A DNA stretch of 64,000 nt, taken from NCBI RefSeq assembly GCF_024127895.1, contig NZ_JAMYBK010000005.1, forward strand, positions 1 to 64,000. Reading direction: 5' to 3'. The notes below the pieces were generated by a model. The model was not told where the DNA came from, did no database searches, and saw nothing but the letters and a program-made list of their open reading frames with translations. The translations under genes were made by a program, and so were the position numbers. Origin of the DNA: Pseudomonas guariconensis. Its GTDB lineage: Bacteria > Pseudomonadota > Gammaproteobacteria > Pseudomonadales > Pseudomonadaceae. Below are positions 19,548 through 27,819 of the stretch, piece after piece. Every line of letters begins with the position of its first letter. The first letter of the stretch is position 1.

Positions 19548-21158
19548 CTATCGGCGTACGATCAGGTACAGGCCCGCGGCCAGCATCAGCCAGGCCGGCC
19601 AGGCGCTCGGTGCGCTGAGGCTGACGGCTCCGGCGGCGAGCGTGGCGCCGCCAGCGAGCAGGCCGGCACCGAGCAGGCGCAGCGCCCAGCGGTCGCCCTG
19701 GCGGCGCCGCTCCGGCAGTTGCGGGTCGTGCAGGTGCGGTTGCGACAGGCGCTCGAGCAAGTCGCGGGTCATGTCGGCCAGGTGCGGCAGTTGCTCCACC
19801 TGGCTCTGCAGGTTGCCGAACACCGCTTTGGGGCTCATGCGCTCGCGCATCCAGCGCTCCAGGTACGGCTTGGCGGTGCTCCACAGATCCAGGTCGGGAT
19901 ACAGCTGGCGGCCCAGGCCTTCGATGTTGAGCAGGGTCTTCTGCAGCAGCACCAGCTGCGGCTGGACCTCCATGTTGAAGCGCCGCGCGGTCTGGAACAG
20001 GCGCATCAGCACCTGGCCGAAGGAGATGTCCTTGAGCGGCTTCTCGAAGATCGGCTCGCACACCGTACGGATCGCCGCCTCGAACTCGTTGACCTTGGTC
20101 TGCGCCGGCACCCAGCCTGAATCGATGTGCAACTGGGCGACGCGACGGTAGTCGCGCTTGAAGAAGGCGATCAGGTTGCGCGCCAGGTAATCCTGGTCCT
20201 CGGACGTGAGGCTGCCGACGATACCGCAGTCGATGGCGATGTACTGCGGGCTCCAGGGCTTGACCGTGCTGACGAAGATGTTGCCCGGGTGCATGTCGGC
20301 ATGGAAGAAGCTGTCGCGGAACACCTGGGTGAAGAAAATCTCCACGCCGCGCTCGGCGAGCATCTTCATGTCGGTGCGCTGGTCGGCCAGGGTCGCCAGG
20401 TCGGTGACCGGTACGCCGTAGATACGCTCCATCACCAGCACCTTGGGTCGGCACCAGTCCCAGTACACCTGGGGCACGTACATCAGCTCGGAGCCTTCGA
20501 AGTTGCGCCGCAGTTGGCTGGCGTTGGCCGCCTCACGCAGCAGGTCGAGCTCGTCGTAGATGGTCTTCTCGTAGTCGCTGACCACCTCCACCGGGTGCAG
20601 TCGGCGGGCATCGGCAGACACCCGCTCGGCGCCCTTGGCGATCAGGAACAGCCAGGCCAGGTCCTGGGCGATCACCGGCTTGAGGCCCGGGCGCACCACC
20701 TTGACCACCACTTCCTCGCCGCTCTTGAGGCGCGCGGCATGCACCTGGGCCACCGAGGCCGAGGCCAGGGGCTCGACGTCGAAGCGGCTGAACACCTCGC
20801 CGACCTTGGCGCCGAGCTGCTCCTCGATCAGGGCGACGGCGTGCTGGGGGTCGAATGGTGGTACGCGGTCCTGCAGCAGCATCAGCTCATCGGCGATGTC
20901 GGTGGGTAGCAGGTCGCGGCGGGTGGACAGCAACTGGCCGAACTTGATGAAGATCGGCCCCAGGTCCTGCAGGGCCAGGCGCAGGCGCGCGCCGCGGCTG
21001 AGCTCGGAGGGCTTGCGTGGCAGCCAGCGCCAGGGCAGCAGCAGACGCAGGCTCATCAGCCACCAGGGCAGGGGCAGGTCGAACAGCAGGTCATCGAGGC
21101 GGTAGCGGATCACGACGCGCTGGATGCGCAACAGACGGCGGACGGCGAGCAGCTTCAT
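19548..21158 (-). CDS. ubiB: Ubiquinone biosynthesis regulatory protein kinase UbiB
   Basis: Membrane-associated atypical kinase/ATPase (ABC1/ADCK family) required for coenzyme Q synthesis. The 536-residue protein has the KxGQ-type motif ([17 protein letters not shown]), an Ala-rich nucleotide loop ([10 protein letters not shown]), DMHPGNIFV and the DCG form of the DFG site, with two hydrophobic C-terminal segments (about residues 495-530). Its ATG overlaps the ubiJ stop, forming ubiE-ubiJ-ubiB. Confidence 0.96.
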   Translation of the reverse strand: MKLLAVRRLLRIQRVVIRYRLDDLLFDLPLPWWLMSLRLLLPWRWLPRKPSELSRGARLRLALQDLGPIFIKFGQLLSTRRDLLPTDIADELMLLQDRVPPFDPQHAVALIEEQLGAKVGEVFSRFDVEPLASASVAQVHAARLKSGEEVVVKVVRPGLKPVIAQDLAWLFLIAKGAERVSADARRLHPVEVVSDYEKTIYDELDLLREAANASQLRRNFEGSELMYVPQVYWDWCRPKVLVMERIYGVPVTDLATLADQRTDMKMLAERGVEIFFTQVFRDSFFHADMHPGNIFVSTVKPWSPQYIAIDCGIVGSLTSEDQDYLARNLIAFFKRDYRRVAQLHIDSGWVPAQTKVNEFEAAIRTVCEPIFEKPLKDISFGQVLMRLFQTARRFNMEVQPQLVLLQKTLLNIEGLGRQLYPDLDLWSTAKPYLERWMRERMSPKAVFGNLQSQVEQLPHLADMTRDLLERLSQPHLHDPQLPERRRQGDRWALRLLGAGLLAGGATLAAGAVSLSAPSAWPAWLMLAAGLYLIVRR

Positions 21159-21778
21159 GCGTTATCGCTGGTATCAAGGGATCGGGCGAGACGGCGCAGG
21201 CGCGCCTCGAGGCGTTCAGTGTCGACCTTCAGCGCATCGAGCTCGCTGAAGGCCGCTTCGGCTTCGCGCTGGCCGACCAGGGTACGGGATTCCTCCGCCA
21301 GGTACTCGGAGAGGTTCTGGGAGAAGCGTGCCAGGCCCTGGCGGGTCCAGCGGGCGCGCAGGCGCAGGTGGCCGGCGAGCAGCGAGGTGGCCACCGGGCC
21401 CAGCCAGCGCGACAGCTCGTATTCCCAGTCCAGCTCCAGGTCCTGCAGCACGCCGACCAGGTCCAGCAGCACGGCGCTATCGCCATGCAACTCGACCTGC
21501 GGGCTGTGCAGCACGGCGTTCTTGTCCCTGGCCAAGGCCAGCTGGGCCAGGCGGCCGGCGGGGGCGCGCAGGCTGCAGTCGACCTCGCCTTCCCAGTGGG
21601 CGGCGAGCATCAGGCCTTCGGCGTCGGGCAGGATGAACAGCTGCAGGGCCGGTTGCTGGCAGTCGATGGCGATCACCTTGCCCTCGAGCGCAGCCAGGCG
21701 CGGCAGCGCCGTGCTGTCCATGCGCAGGACACGGTTGAGCCCGTGCTCGACGCTGGCGAGCAGGCCGGCCAGGAGCAT
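21155..21778 (-). CDS. ubiJ: Ubiquinone biosynthesis accessory factor UbiJ
   Basis: Lipid-binding SCP2-domain protein that helps assemble the cytosolic ubiquinone synthesis complex. The 207-residue product has an N-terminal SCP2-like domain (about residues 1-115) and a charged C-terminal helical segment ([20 protein letters not shown]) likely to form a coiled coil. The ATGA overlaps with ubiE upstream and ubiB downstream show tight coupling. Confidence 0.92.
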   Translation of the reverse strand: MLLAGLLASVEHGLNRVLRMDSTALPRLAALEGKVIAIDCQQPALQLFILPDAEGLMLAAHWEGEVDCSLRAPAGRLAQLALARDKNAVLHSPQVELHGDSAVLLDLVGVLQDLELDWEYELSRWLGPVATSLLAGHLRLRARWTRQGLARFSQNLSEYLAEESRTLVGQREAEAAFSELDALKVDTERLEARLRRLARSLDTSDNA

Positions 21779-22548
21779 CAGGGCTTGATCCCCCGGTGCA
21801 CGGCGACGATGCCGCTGGTCATGTTGTGGTAGGTGACGCGGTCGAAGCCGGCCTCGACCATCATGGCCTTGAGGGTTTCCTGGTCGGGGTGCATGCGGAT
21901 CGACTCGGCCAGGTAGCGGTAGCTGTCGGCGTCGTTGGTGATCAGCTTGCCGGCCAGCGGCATGAAGGCGAACGAGTAGGCGTCGTAGGCGCGCGACATC
22001 AGCTTGTTGGTCGGCTTGGAGAATTCCAGCACCAGCAGGCGCCCGCCCGGCTTGAGTACGCGCAGCATCGAGCGCAGGGCATCTTCCTTGTGGGTGACGT
22101 TGCGCAGGCCGAAGGCGATGGTCACGCAGTCGAAGTGGTTGTCGGGGAACGGCAGCTTCTCGGCGTCGGCCTGGACGAACTCGATGTTGCCGGCCACGCC
22201 ACGGTCGAGCAGGCGGTCGCGGCCGACCTTGAGCATCGATTCGTTGATATCGGCCAGCACCACCTGGCCGGTCGGGCCGACCAGGCGCGAGAACTTGGCG
22301 GCCAGGTCACCGGTACCGCCGGCGATGTCCAGCACCCGGTTGCCGCTGCGCACGCCGGACAGTTCGATGGTGAAGCGCTTCCACAACCGGTGCATGCCAC
22401 CGGAGAGGACGTCGTTCATCAGGTCGTACTTGGCGGCCACGGAGTGGAAGACCTCGGCGACTTTCTTCGCCTTCTGGCTCTCGGGCACGTCCTGGTAGCC
22501 GAAGTGGGTGGTGGGTTCGGCGGGTTCGCCTTTGCGCTGGTCGTTCAT
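21778..22548 (-). CDS. ubiE: Ubiquinone/menaquinone C-methyltransferase UbiE
   Basis: SAM-dependent methyltransferase that methylates the quinone ring carbon in ubiquinone synthesis. The 256-residue protein contains motif [16 protein letters not shown], the [14 protein letters not shown] acidic region and the UbiE signatures [19 protein letters not shown] and [21 protein letters not shown] (parts of one conserved stretch). First gene of ubiE-ubiJ-ubiB, divergent from the PHA-associated gene at 22673. Confidence 0.97.
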   Translation of the reverse strand: MNDQRKGEPAEPTTHFGYQDVPESQKAKKVAEVFHSVAAKYDLMNDVLSGGMHRLWKRFTIELSGVRSGNRVLDIAGGTGDLAAKFSRLVGPTGQVVLADINESMLKVGRDRLLDRGVAGNIEFVQADAEKLPFPDNHFDCVTIAFGLRNVTHKEDALRSMLRVLKPGGRLLVLEFSKPTNKLMSRAYDAYSFAFMPLAGKLITNDADSYRYLAESIRMHPDQETLKAMMVEAGFDRVTYHNMTSGIVAVHRGIKP

Positions 22549-22672
22549 ATCGCTTCACCGAAAAAAATTACGGCCATTCTAGGGGCAACGGGCGGATTTG
22601 TCTTGGCGGGGTGTGTCGTGGGGCGGGCGCGGGCATAATGCGTTCATTGTCTTCATATCCAGGACCGCCCGC

Positions 22673-22948
22673 ATGACCCAGATCAGCGTTGAACGCAAAC
22701 ACTCCCTCGGCCGCGAAGCCGCCCGGGCCAAGGCCGAGGCGCTGGTGGAAAGGCTCAGCCGCGAATACGACCTCAAGGCCACCTGGAACGGCGACCGCGT
22801 CGACGTGTCGCGCAGTGGTGCCAATGGCAGCGTGCATATCGGCGAAGACAGCATCCGTGTCGAACTCAAGTTGGGCATGATGCTGTCGATGCTCGGCGGA
22901 ACCATCAAGGGCGAGATCGAGCGCGCGCTGGACAAGGCCCTGGCCTGA
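22673..22948 (+). CDS. Polyhydroxyalkanoic acid system family protein (small, PHA-associated)
   Basis: A 91-residue protein that matches the small family found beside pha loci in pseudomonads. It begins MTQISVERKHSLGREAARAK, has a central segment with alternating polar and hydrophobic residues (WNGDRVDVSRSGANGSVHIG) and ends in a helix (EIERALDKALA). Its role is not established to my knowledge. I chose the ATG at 22673; an open frame extends upstream to 22598 without support. It is divergent from ubiE, and phaI follows on the same strand. Confidence 0.8.
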   Translation: MTQISVERKHSLGREAARAKAEALVERLSREYDLKATWNGDRVDVSRSGANGSVHIGEDSIRVELKLGMMLSMLGGTIKGEIERALDKALA

Positions 22949-22970
22949 CCCGGGCGGGCTACCAGCGACC

Positions 22971-23038
22971 AGCCGCAAGCTGCAAGATAAAAGCAAGGCG
23001 TGCACCATCCGTTTCTTCTTGCCGCTTTGTAGCTGCTC
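22971..23038. repeat. AGCTTCAAGC-family palindrome, copy C
   Basis: AGCCGCAAGCTGCAAGATAAAAGC faces GTTTCTTCTTGCCGCTTTGTAGCT. It is shorter and more divergent than the others. It lies between the small PHA-associated gene and phaI, upstream of the probable phaI promoter region (about 23040-23120). Confidence 0.6.
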
Positions 23039-23134
23039 TTAGGGTGAGGATTCTAATTTTTCCCCCTACCTTGTGCTCAAGCCCTCGATCCCGGGGCCGT
23101 TTCTCCCTCCCTTTACGAGCATGAGGTGCAGCGC

Positions 23135-23557
23135 ATGGCCAAAGTGAACCTGAAGAAAAAGGACGATGCCCCGGGCAATACCCTGGGCGAGGTGCGCGGC
23201 TACGCGCGCAGGATCTGGCTGGCGGGCCTGGGCGCCTATGCCCGCGTCGGCCAGGAAGGTTCGGAGTACTTCAAGGAGCTGGTCAAGGCCGGCGAAGGCG
23301 TCGAGAAACGCGGCAAGAAGCACATCGACCAACAGCTCGATGCGGCCAACAACCAGATCGACGAAGCGGGCGCGCAAGTGAGCCGCGTCAGAGGCCGGGT
23401 CGAGGTTCAACTGGACAAGATCGAAAAGGCTTTCGATACGCGGGTCGCCCGCGCCTTGAATCGCCTCGGCATTCCGTCTAAACATGACGTTGACGCGTTG
23501 TCCATCAAGCTCGAACAGCTGACCGAGTTGCTCGAGCGTGTCGCGCACAAACAATAA
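23135..23557 (+). CDS. phaI: Phasin PhaI (PHA granule-associated)
   Basis: Amphipathic protein that coats medium-chain-length PHA granules. The 140-residue product has the phasin domain with RIWLAGLGAYARVGQEGSEY, shared with PhaF, and long charged helices ending LSIKLEQLTELLERVAHKQ. I chose ATG 23135 (MAKVNLKKKDDAP), with GAGG upstream; GTG 23126 is also in frame. phaF follows 10 bp later, so phaI-phaF form one unit opposite phaC1-phaZ-phaC2-phaD. Confidence 0.94.
   Translation: MAKVNLKKKDDAPGNTLGEVRGYARRIWLAGLGAYARVGQEGSEYFKELVKAGEGVEKRGKKHIDQQLDAANNQIDEAGAQVSRVRGRVEVQLDKIEKAFDTRVARALNRLGIPSKHDVDALSIKLEQLTELLERVAHKQ
23550..23557 (+). promoter_or_regulatory. Weak candidate Crc/Hfq motif at phaF
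   Basis: AACAATAA overlaps the phaI stop and abuts the phaF ribosome binding site (AAGGAGAG). It fits AAnAANAA by letter. The match may simply reflect the AA-rich end codons of phaI, so this is a low-confidence call. Confidence 0.25.
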
Positions 23558-23567
23558 GGAGAGCAGG

Positions 23568-24326
23568 ATGGCTGGCAAGAAGAGCACCGAGAAAGAAGGC
23601 AGTTCCTGGGTCGGCGGGATCGAGAAGTATTCCCGCAAGATCTGGCTGGCTGGCCTGGGTATCTACTCCAAGATCGACCAGGACGGTCCCAAGCTGTTCG
23701 AGTCGTTGGTCAAGGATGGCGAGAAGGCCGAGAAGCAGGCCAAGAAGAATGTCGACTCGGCCAAGGACAGCGCCAAGTCCGCGACTTCGTCGCGGGTCTC
23801 CGACGTGAAGGAGCGCGCACTGGGCAAGTGGAGCGAGCTGGAGGAGGCGTTCGACAAGCGCCTGAACAGCGCCATCTCGCGCCTGGGGGTGCCTAGCCGC
23901 AACGAGATCAAGGCCCTGCACCAGCAGGTCGACACCCTGACCAAGCAGATCGAGAAGCTGACCGGCGCTTCGGTGACCCCGGTTTCGGCCAAGAAGGCCG
24001 CTGCCGGCAAGAGCGCCGCCAAGCCTCTGGCCAAGGCAGCTAAACCTGCGACGAAGACGGCTGCGGCGAAACCGGCCAGCAAGGCGGCCAAGCCGGCGGC
24101 AAAACCTGCCGCGAAGACAGCGGCGGCCAAGCCTGCTGCCAAGGCTGCAGCCGCGAAACCGGCAGCGGCGAAGAAGCCTACGGTGAAAAAGGCACCGGCC
24201 AAGCCGGCGGCGACCAAGACTGCGGCACCGGCTGCCAGCGCGACCCCGGCCGCGACGCCGGCACCGAGCGCGGCCCCGGTCAGCAATACCCCGTCGGCAC
24301 CGGTGAGCCCAGCCAACCAAGGCTGA
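23568..24326 (+). CDS. phaF: Phasin PhaF, PHA granule and nucleoid-binding protein
   Basis: A 252-residue two-part protein. Residues 1-135 are a phasin domain (KIWLAGLGIYSKIDQDGPKLF) that binds PHA granules, with a predicted coiled coil near LHQQVDTLTKQIEKLTG. Residues about 145-252 are a histone H1-like tail of repeated AAKPAAK-type units ending in a Pro/Ala/Ser-rich stretch, which in this family binds DNA and helps granules segregate with the nucleoid. The ATG at 23568 follows AAGGAGAG. Convergent with phaD. Confidence 0.96.
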   Translation: MAGKKSTEKEGSSWVGGIEKYSRKIWLAGLGIYSKIDQDGPKLFESLVKDGEKAEKQAKKNVDSAKDSAKSATSSRVSDVKERALGKWSELEEAFDKRLNSAISRLGVPSRNEIKALHQQVDTLTKQIEKLTGASVTPVSAKKAAAGKSAAKPLAKAAKPATKTAAAKPASKAAKPAAKPAAKTAAAKPAAKAAAAKPAAAKKPTVKKAPAKPAATKTAAPAASATPAATPAPSAAPVSNTPSAPVSPANQG

Positions 24327-24366
24327 TGACCGCGTCGCCGTCTTCGCGAGCACCGGTGTATGGCAA

Positions 24367-24490
24367 GGGCGCGCTTCGCGCCCCATTGTCGGCAAGCCGG
24401 CTCCCACATGATCCTGCAAACCGCATCATTCGCGGTTGAGTCGGACCCTGTGGGGGGCAGCTTGCCGACAATGGGGCGCGAAGCGACCCC
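24367..24490. repeat. Inverted pair of REP elements between phaF and phaD
   Basis: GGGCGCGCTTCGCGCCCC, then GTCGGCAAGCCGGCTCCCAC, faces GCAGCTTGCCGACAATGGGG and GCGCGAAGCG. It sits in the convergent phaF/phaD gap and could serve as a bidirectional transcript end. Confidence 0.8.
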
Positions 24491-24542
24491 AAATGACTGA
24501 CCAGCACCAGGGTGCCAGCCCAGCCACCGCAGGCCCAACGGC

Positions 24543-25157
24543 CTACCCCTCCAGATACTTCTCCGCCAATTGCTCCGCCGCCTTCTGCGCCGGCCCTTGC
24601 AGGTGCGGTGCCACCAGCATCATCACCTGGTACACCACGATCCCCACATCCCCCTCGCGCCCCAGCACCCGCTGGTAATCCAGGGAAAACATCAAGGTCA
24701 GGGTGATCTGCTCAACCAGTTGCCCCAGCGCCTGGGTCCCGCTGGTCACCAGCCCCTGGGCCTTGAGGCTGGCCAGCAGGGCGGCGAGAGTGCGCTTGAG
24801 GGCGTTGATCAGGCTGCGCATGCCACGGGCCAGCTTCGGCAGGCGGCCGGTCAGGTTCGACAAGTCCTGGAACAGGAAGCGGTACTGGGCCATGCGCTCG
24901 ACGATCAGGTGCAGGAACAGCCAGTAGTCCTCGGCATCCAGGCGCACGTCCAGGGGCGGGTCGAGCAGGGGCACCAGCGCTTCCTCGAAACGCTCGAACA
25001 GCCCCAGCACCAGCGGCTCCTTGCCGTGGAAGTGGTAGTACAGGTTGCCTGGGCTGATGCCCAGTTCGTTGGCGATCTCCAGGGTCGAGACGTTGGGCTC
25101 GCCCTGCCGGTTGAACAACTGCAGGGCGCACTCGAGGATACGGTCGCGGGTTTTCAT
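24543..25157 (-). CDS. phaD: TetR-family regulator PhaD of the PHA locus
   Basis: A 204-residue TetR-type protein with an N-terminal helix-turn-helix (STLEIANELGISPGNLYYHF, about residues 24-43) and an all-helical ligand-binding domain. In P. putida PhaD activates the phaI and phaC1 promoters, responding to a fatty-acid catabolic signal. I start at the ATG at 25157 (MKTRDRILECALQLFN), 4 bp after the phaC2 stop; the longer open frame upstream overlaps phaC2. Last gene of the phaC1-phaZ-phaC2-phaD cluster. Confidence 0.94.
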   Translation of the reverse strand: MKTRDRILECALQLFNRQGEPNVSTLEIANELGISPGNLYYHFHGKEPLVLGLFERFEEALVPLLDPPLDVRLDAEDYWLFLHLIVERMAQYRFLFQDLSNLTGRLPKLARGMRSLINALKRTLAALLASLKAQGLVTSGTQALGQLVEQITLTLMFSLDYQRVLGREGDVGIVVYQVMMLVAPHLQGPAQKAAEQLAEKYLEG

Positions 25158-25161
25158 CGGT

Positions 25162-26844
25162 TCAGCGCGCCAGCACGTAGCTGCCTGGCGCGGGGCCCAG
25201 CACCGGGTAGGTGGCGTTGCCCAGCTCCACGCGCGGCGCCTTGAGGGGGCCGGAGCGTTGGCAGATCCACTCCAGCCACAACGGCCACCAGCTGCCGTCG
25301 CTGCGCGTGGCATCGTGGAACCAGGCCCGCGGGTCGCTGGACAGCCTGGAGTTATGCAGGTAGTAGGCCTTGGGGTTGCCGGGTGGGTTGATGATGCTCT
25401 GGATATGCCCGCTGTTGGCCAGTACGAAGCGCCGCTCGCCGCCGAGCAGGAGGGCCGAGCGGTACACCGCGTCCCACGGCGTGATGTGATCGTTGCTGCC
25501 GGCCACGGTGAAGCTGTCGATGGTGACCTGGCCGAGGTCGATCGGCGTGCCGCACACCTCCAGACCACCCGGCTGGGTCAGCGGGTTGAGCTTGAAAAAA
25601 TCCAGCAACTCGCCATGCAGGGCGGCAGGCAGGCGGGTGTTGTCGGCGTTCCAGTAGAGGATGTCGAAGGCCGGCGGCGTCTTGCCGAGCAGGTAGTTGT
25701 TGACCCAGTAGTTCCAGATCAGGTCGTTGGGCCGCATCCAGGCGAAGATTCGCGCCACCTCGCCGCCGTCCAGCACACCGCGCTGGTACGAGCGACGCTT
25801 GGCCGCCTCGATGGTCTGTTCGTCGGCGAACAGGCTGGCGGGGCTGTCGAACTGACTGTCGAGCAAACTGACCAGGTAGCTGGCGCTGCGCACCCGGCGC
25901 AACTGGCGCTTGGCCTGCAGGTGGCCTAGCAGGGCGGCCATGGTCAGGCCACCGGCGCAGGCGCCCATGAGGTTGGGGTCGCGGTTGCCACTGATGCTGC
26001 GGCAGGCATTGAGCGCCTCTTCCAGCGCCTGCACGTAACTGGAGAACCCCCATTCGCGGTGGCGCGGGTCGGGGTTGCGCCAGCTGACCATGAACACCTG
26101 CAGGCCGTTCTTGAGCATGTACTGGACGAAGCTATTGTGTGGCCCGAGGTCGAAGATATAGAACTTGTTGATCTGTGGCGGTACCACCAGCAGCGGCCGG
26201 GCGTGCTGTTTCTCGCTCATCGGCTTGTACTGGATCAGCTCCAGCAGCTCGTTGCGAAACACCACCGCGCCCGGCGTGCAGGCCAGGTTGACGCCGACCT
26301 CGAAGGCGCGCTCGTCCACCTGGCGCGGCAGGCCGTCGTTGTGGCGCAGGTCGTCGAGCAGGTGGGCCAGGCCACGGACCAGGCTCTGGCCACCGGTGTT
26401 GAAGAGCTCCTTGACCGCCAGCGGGTTGAGCAGCGAGTTGCTCGGCGCCAGGGCGTCGTTGATCTGGTTGAACAAGAAGTGCGCCCGGGCACGGTCGTCA
26501 TCGTCCAGCGAGCTTTCCTCGATCCACAGGCGGGTCTGCTTCTGCCAGGCCAGGTAGGCCTGCAGGCCGCGACGGTAGAAGGGGTTCTGGCTCCAGGTCG
26601 GGTCGCTGAAGCGGTTGTCGCGTGGGTGGGGCTGGTACGGAGTGTCGCCCAGCATCACTCGACCCAACTGGCCGCCCAGGGCCAGCAAATGATGGGCGGT
26701 GTGCAGCGGATTGCGCAGGCCAAGGCGGCCGACGTGGCGCAGGGTGGAGATCAGGTCGCGACCGCGCAGGCCGGCGATGGCGTTCTGTACATTGATCATC
26801 GTGGCGGGGACGGGGGGCACCCCTTTTGCCTTTTTGTCTTTCAT
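25162..26844 (-). CDS. phaC2: Class II PHA synthase 2
   Basis: Polymerises medium-chain (R)-3-hydroxyacyl-CoA into PHA at the granule surface. The 560-residue protein has the lipase-like box GACAGG with nucleophile Cys296, the catalytic Asp region (PNDLIWNYWVNNYLLGKTPP) and the general-base His in NSGHIQSIINPPGNPK. It is a paralogue of PhaC1, 1 kb away on the other side of phaZ. Confidence 0.97.
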   Translation of the reverse strand: MKDKKAKGVPPVPATMINVQNAIAGLRGRDLISTLRHVGRLGLRNPLHTAHHLLALGGQLGRVMLGDTPYQPHPRDNRFSDPTWSQNPFYRRGLQAYLAWQKQTRLWIEESSLDDDDRARAHFLFNQINDALAPSNSLLNPLAVKELFNTGGQSLVRGLAHLLDDLRHNDGLPRQVDERAFEVGVNLACTPGAVVFRNELLELIQYKPMSEKQHARPLLVVPPQINKFYIFDLGPHNSFVQYMLKNGLQVFMVSWRNPDPRHREWGFSSYVQALEEALNACRSISGNRDPNLMGACAGGLTMAALLGHLQAKRQLRRVRSASYLVSLLDSQFDSPASLFADEQTIEAAKRRSYQRGVLDGGEVARIFAWMRPNDLIWNYWVNNYLLGKTPPAFDILYWNADNTRLPAALHGELLDFFKLNPLTQPGGLEVCGTPIDLGQVTIDSFTVAGSNDHITPWDAVYRSALLLGGERRFVLANSGHIQSIINPPGNPKAYYLHNSRLSSDPRAWFHDATRSDGSWWPLWLEWICQRSGPLKAPRVELGNATYPVLGPAPGSYVLAR

Positions 26845-26904
26845 GCCAACACTCCGTCGTCAGGCCATCATCCACAGGTTGTATCGAGCGCGCCCGGTGC
26901 GGCC

Positions 26905-27756
26905 TCAGCCACCGGAAGCGGGGCGGGGGTGCATGACCGCGCGCTGACGCTCTTGCTGGAGGAACTTCATGATGATCGGGGCGACGGCCTCGGCCCGGGT
27001 GATCAGGAACAGGTGGCCGTCGTCGATTATGTGTAGCTGGGCGTTGGGAATCCGCCAGGCCAACAGGCGCATGTTGATCAGGGGGATCAGCGGATCGTCG
27101 TCGCCGGCCAGCACCAGGGTGGGCTGGCGGATCTTGTGCAACCAGTGGATGCTGGTCCAGCCCAGGCCGGCGAACAACTGCCAGTAGTAGCCCATCTTGC
27201 CGCCGGAGCGCACCTTGGCGGCATGGTGCAGGGCCAGGTCGGGGTCGCGGCGAAAGCCACCGCCGTAGATCAACGGGGCGATGCGGATCACATGGGAGGG
27301 CTGTACGTAGCGCCGGGGGCTGGCCATCATCCACAGCACCTTGGGCTTGCCGGGCACCATGAAGGCGCCCGCGGCGGTGGCGGCCAGCACCAGCTTCTTG
27401 CAGCGCTCCGGGTAGTCATGGGCGAACTGCTGGGCCAGCGCGCCGCCCCAGGACACGCCGATGACATTGACCTGGCCGTAGTCCAGGTAATCGAGCATGC
27501 GCGCCGTCAGCTTGGCCAGGCCCGGGAAGCGATACGGGTGGCGGGGCGTGGACGAGCCGCCGACGCCCGGCACGTCGAAGGCGATGACCTCGATGTCCGG
27601 ATCCAGCGCCTCGATGAACGGGAACACCAGCTCCAGGTTGGCACCGATGCCGTTGAAGATCAGCAAGGGCGTCAGGTGCGGCTTGCCTGGGCGGACGGCG
27701 GTGCGGATGGACTGGTTGTCCAGCTCGACGGTCCTGAAGATGTACGGTTGCGGCAT
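26905..27756 (-). CDS. phaZ: Intracellular PHA depolymerase
   Basis: Granule-bound serine hydrolase that breaks down stored medium-chain PHA. The 283-residue alpha/beta-hydrolase has the nucleophile elbow GVSWGG with Ser102, a catalytic Asp in GDDDPLIPL and a His in DDGHLFLITR. Lying between two synthase genes, it lets the cell cycle PHA between storage and use. Gaps of about 60 bp to each neighbour show no terminator. Confidence 0.96.
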   Translation of the reverse strand: MPQPYIFRTVELDNQSIRTAVRPGKPHLTPLLIFNGIGANLELVFPFIEALDPDIEVIAFDVPGVGGSSTPRHPYRFPGLAKLTARMLDYLDYGQVNVIGVSWGGALAQQFAHDYPERCKKLVLAATAAGAFMVPGKPKVLWMMASPRRYVQPSHVIRIAPLIYGGGFRRDPDLALHHAAKVRSGGKMGYYWQLFAGLGWTSIHWLHKIRQPTLVLAGDDDPLIPLINMRLLAWRIPNAQLHIIDDGHLFLITRAEAVAPIIMKFLQQERQRAVMHPRPASGG

Positions 27757-27819
27757 GCACGGAACTCATGGGTGGGTAAAGCGCCATGGCCTGCGTGCGA
27801 GCGGCCATGGCGACGTGGT

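Noticed and set aside
24030..24200. Short direct repeats considered as a CRISPR array or tandem DNA repeat
   Set aside because: They are the codons of the AAKPAAK tail of phaF; no spacer-repeat pattern.
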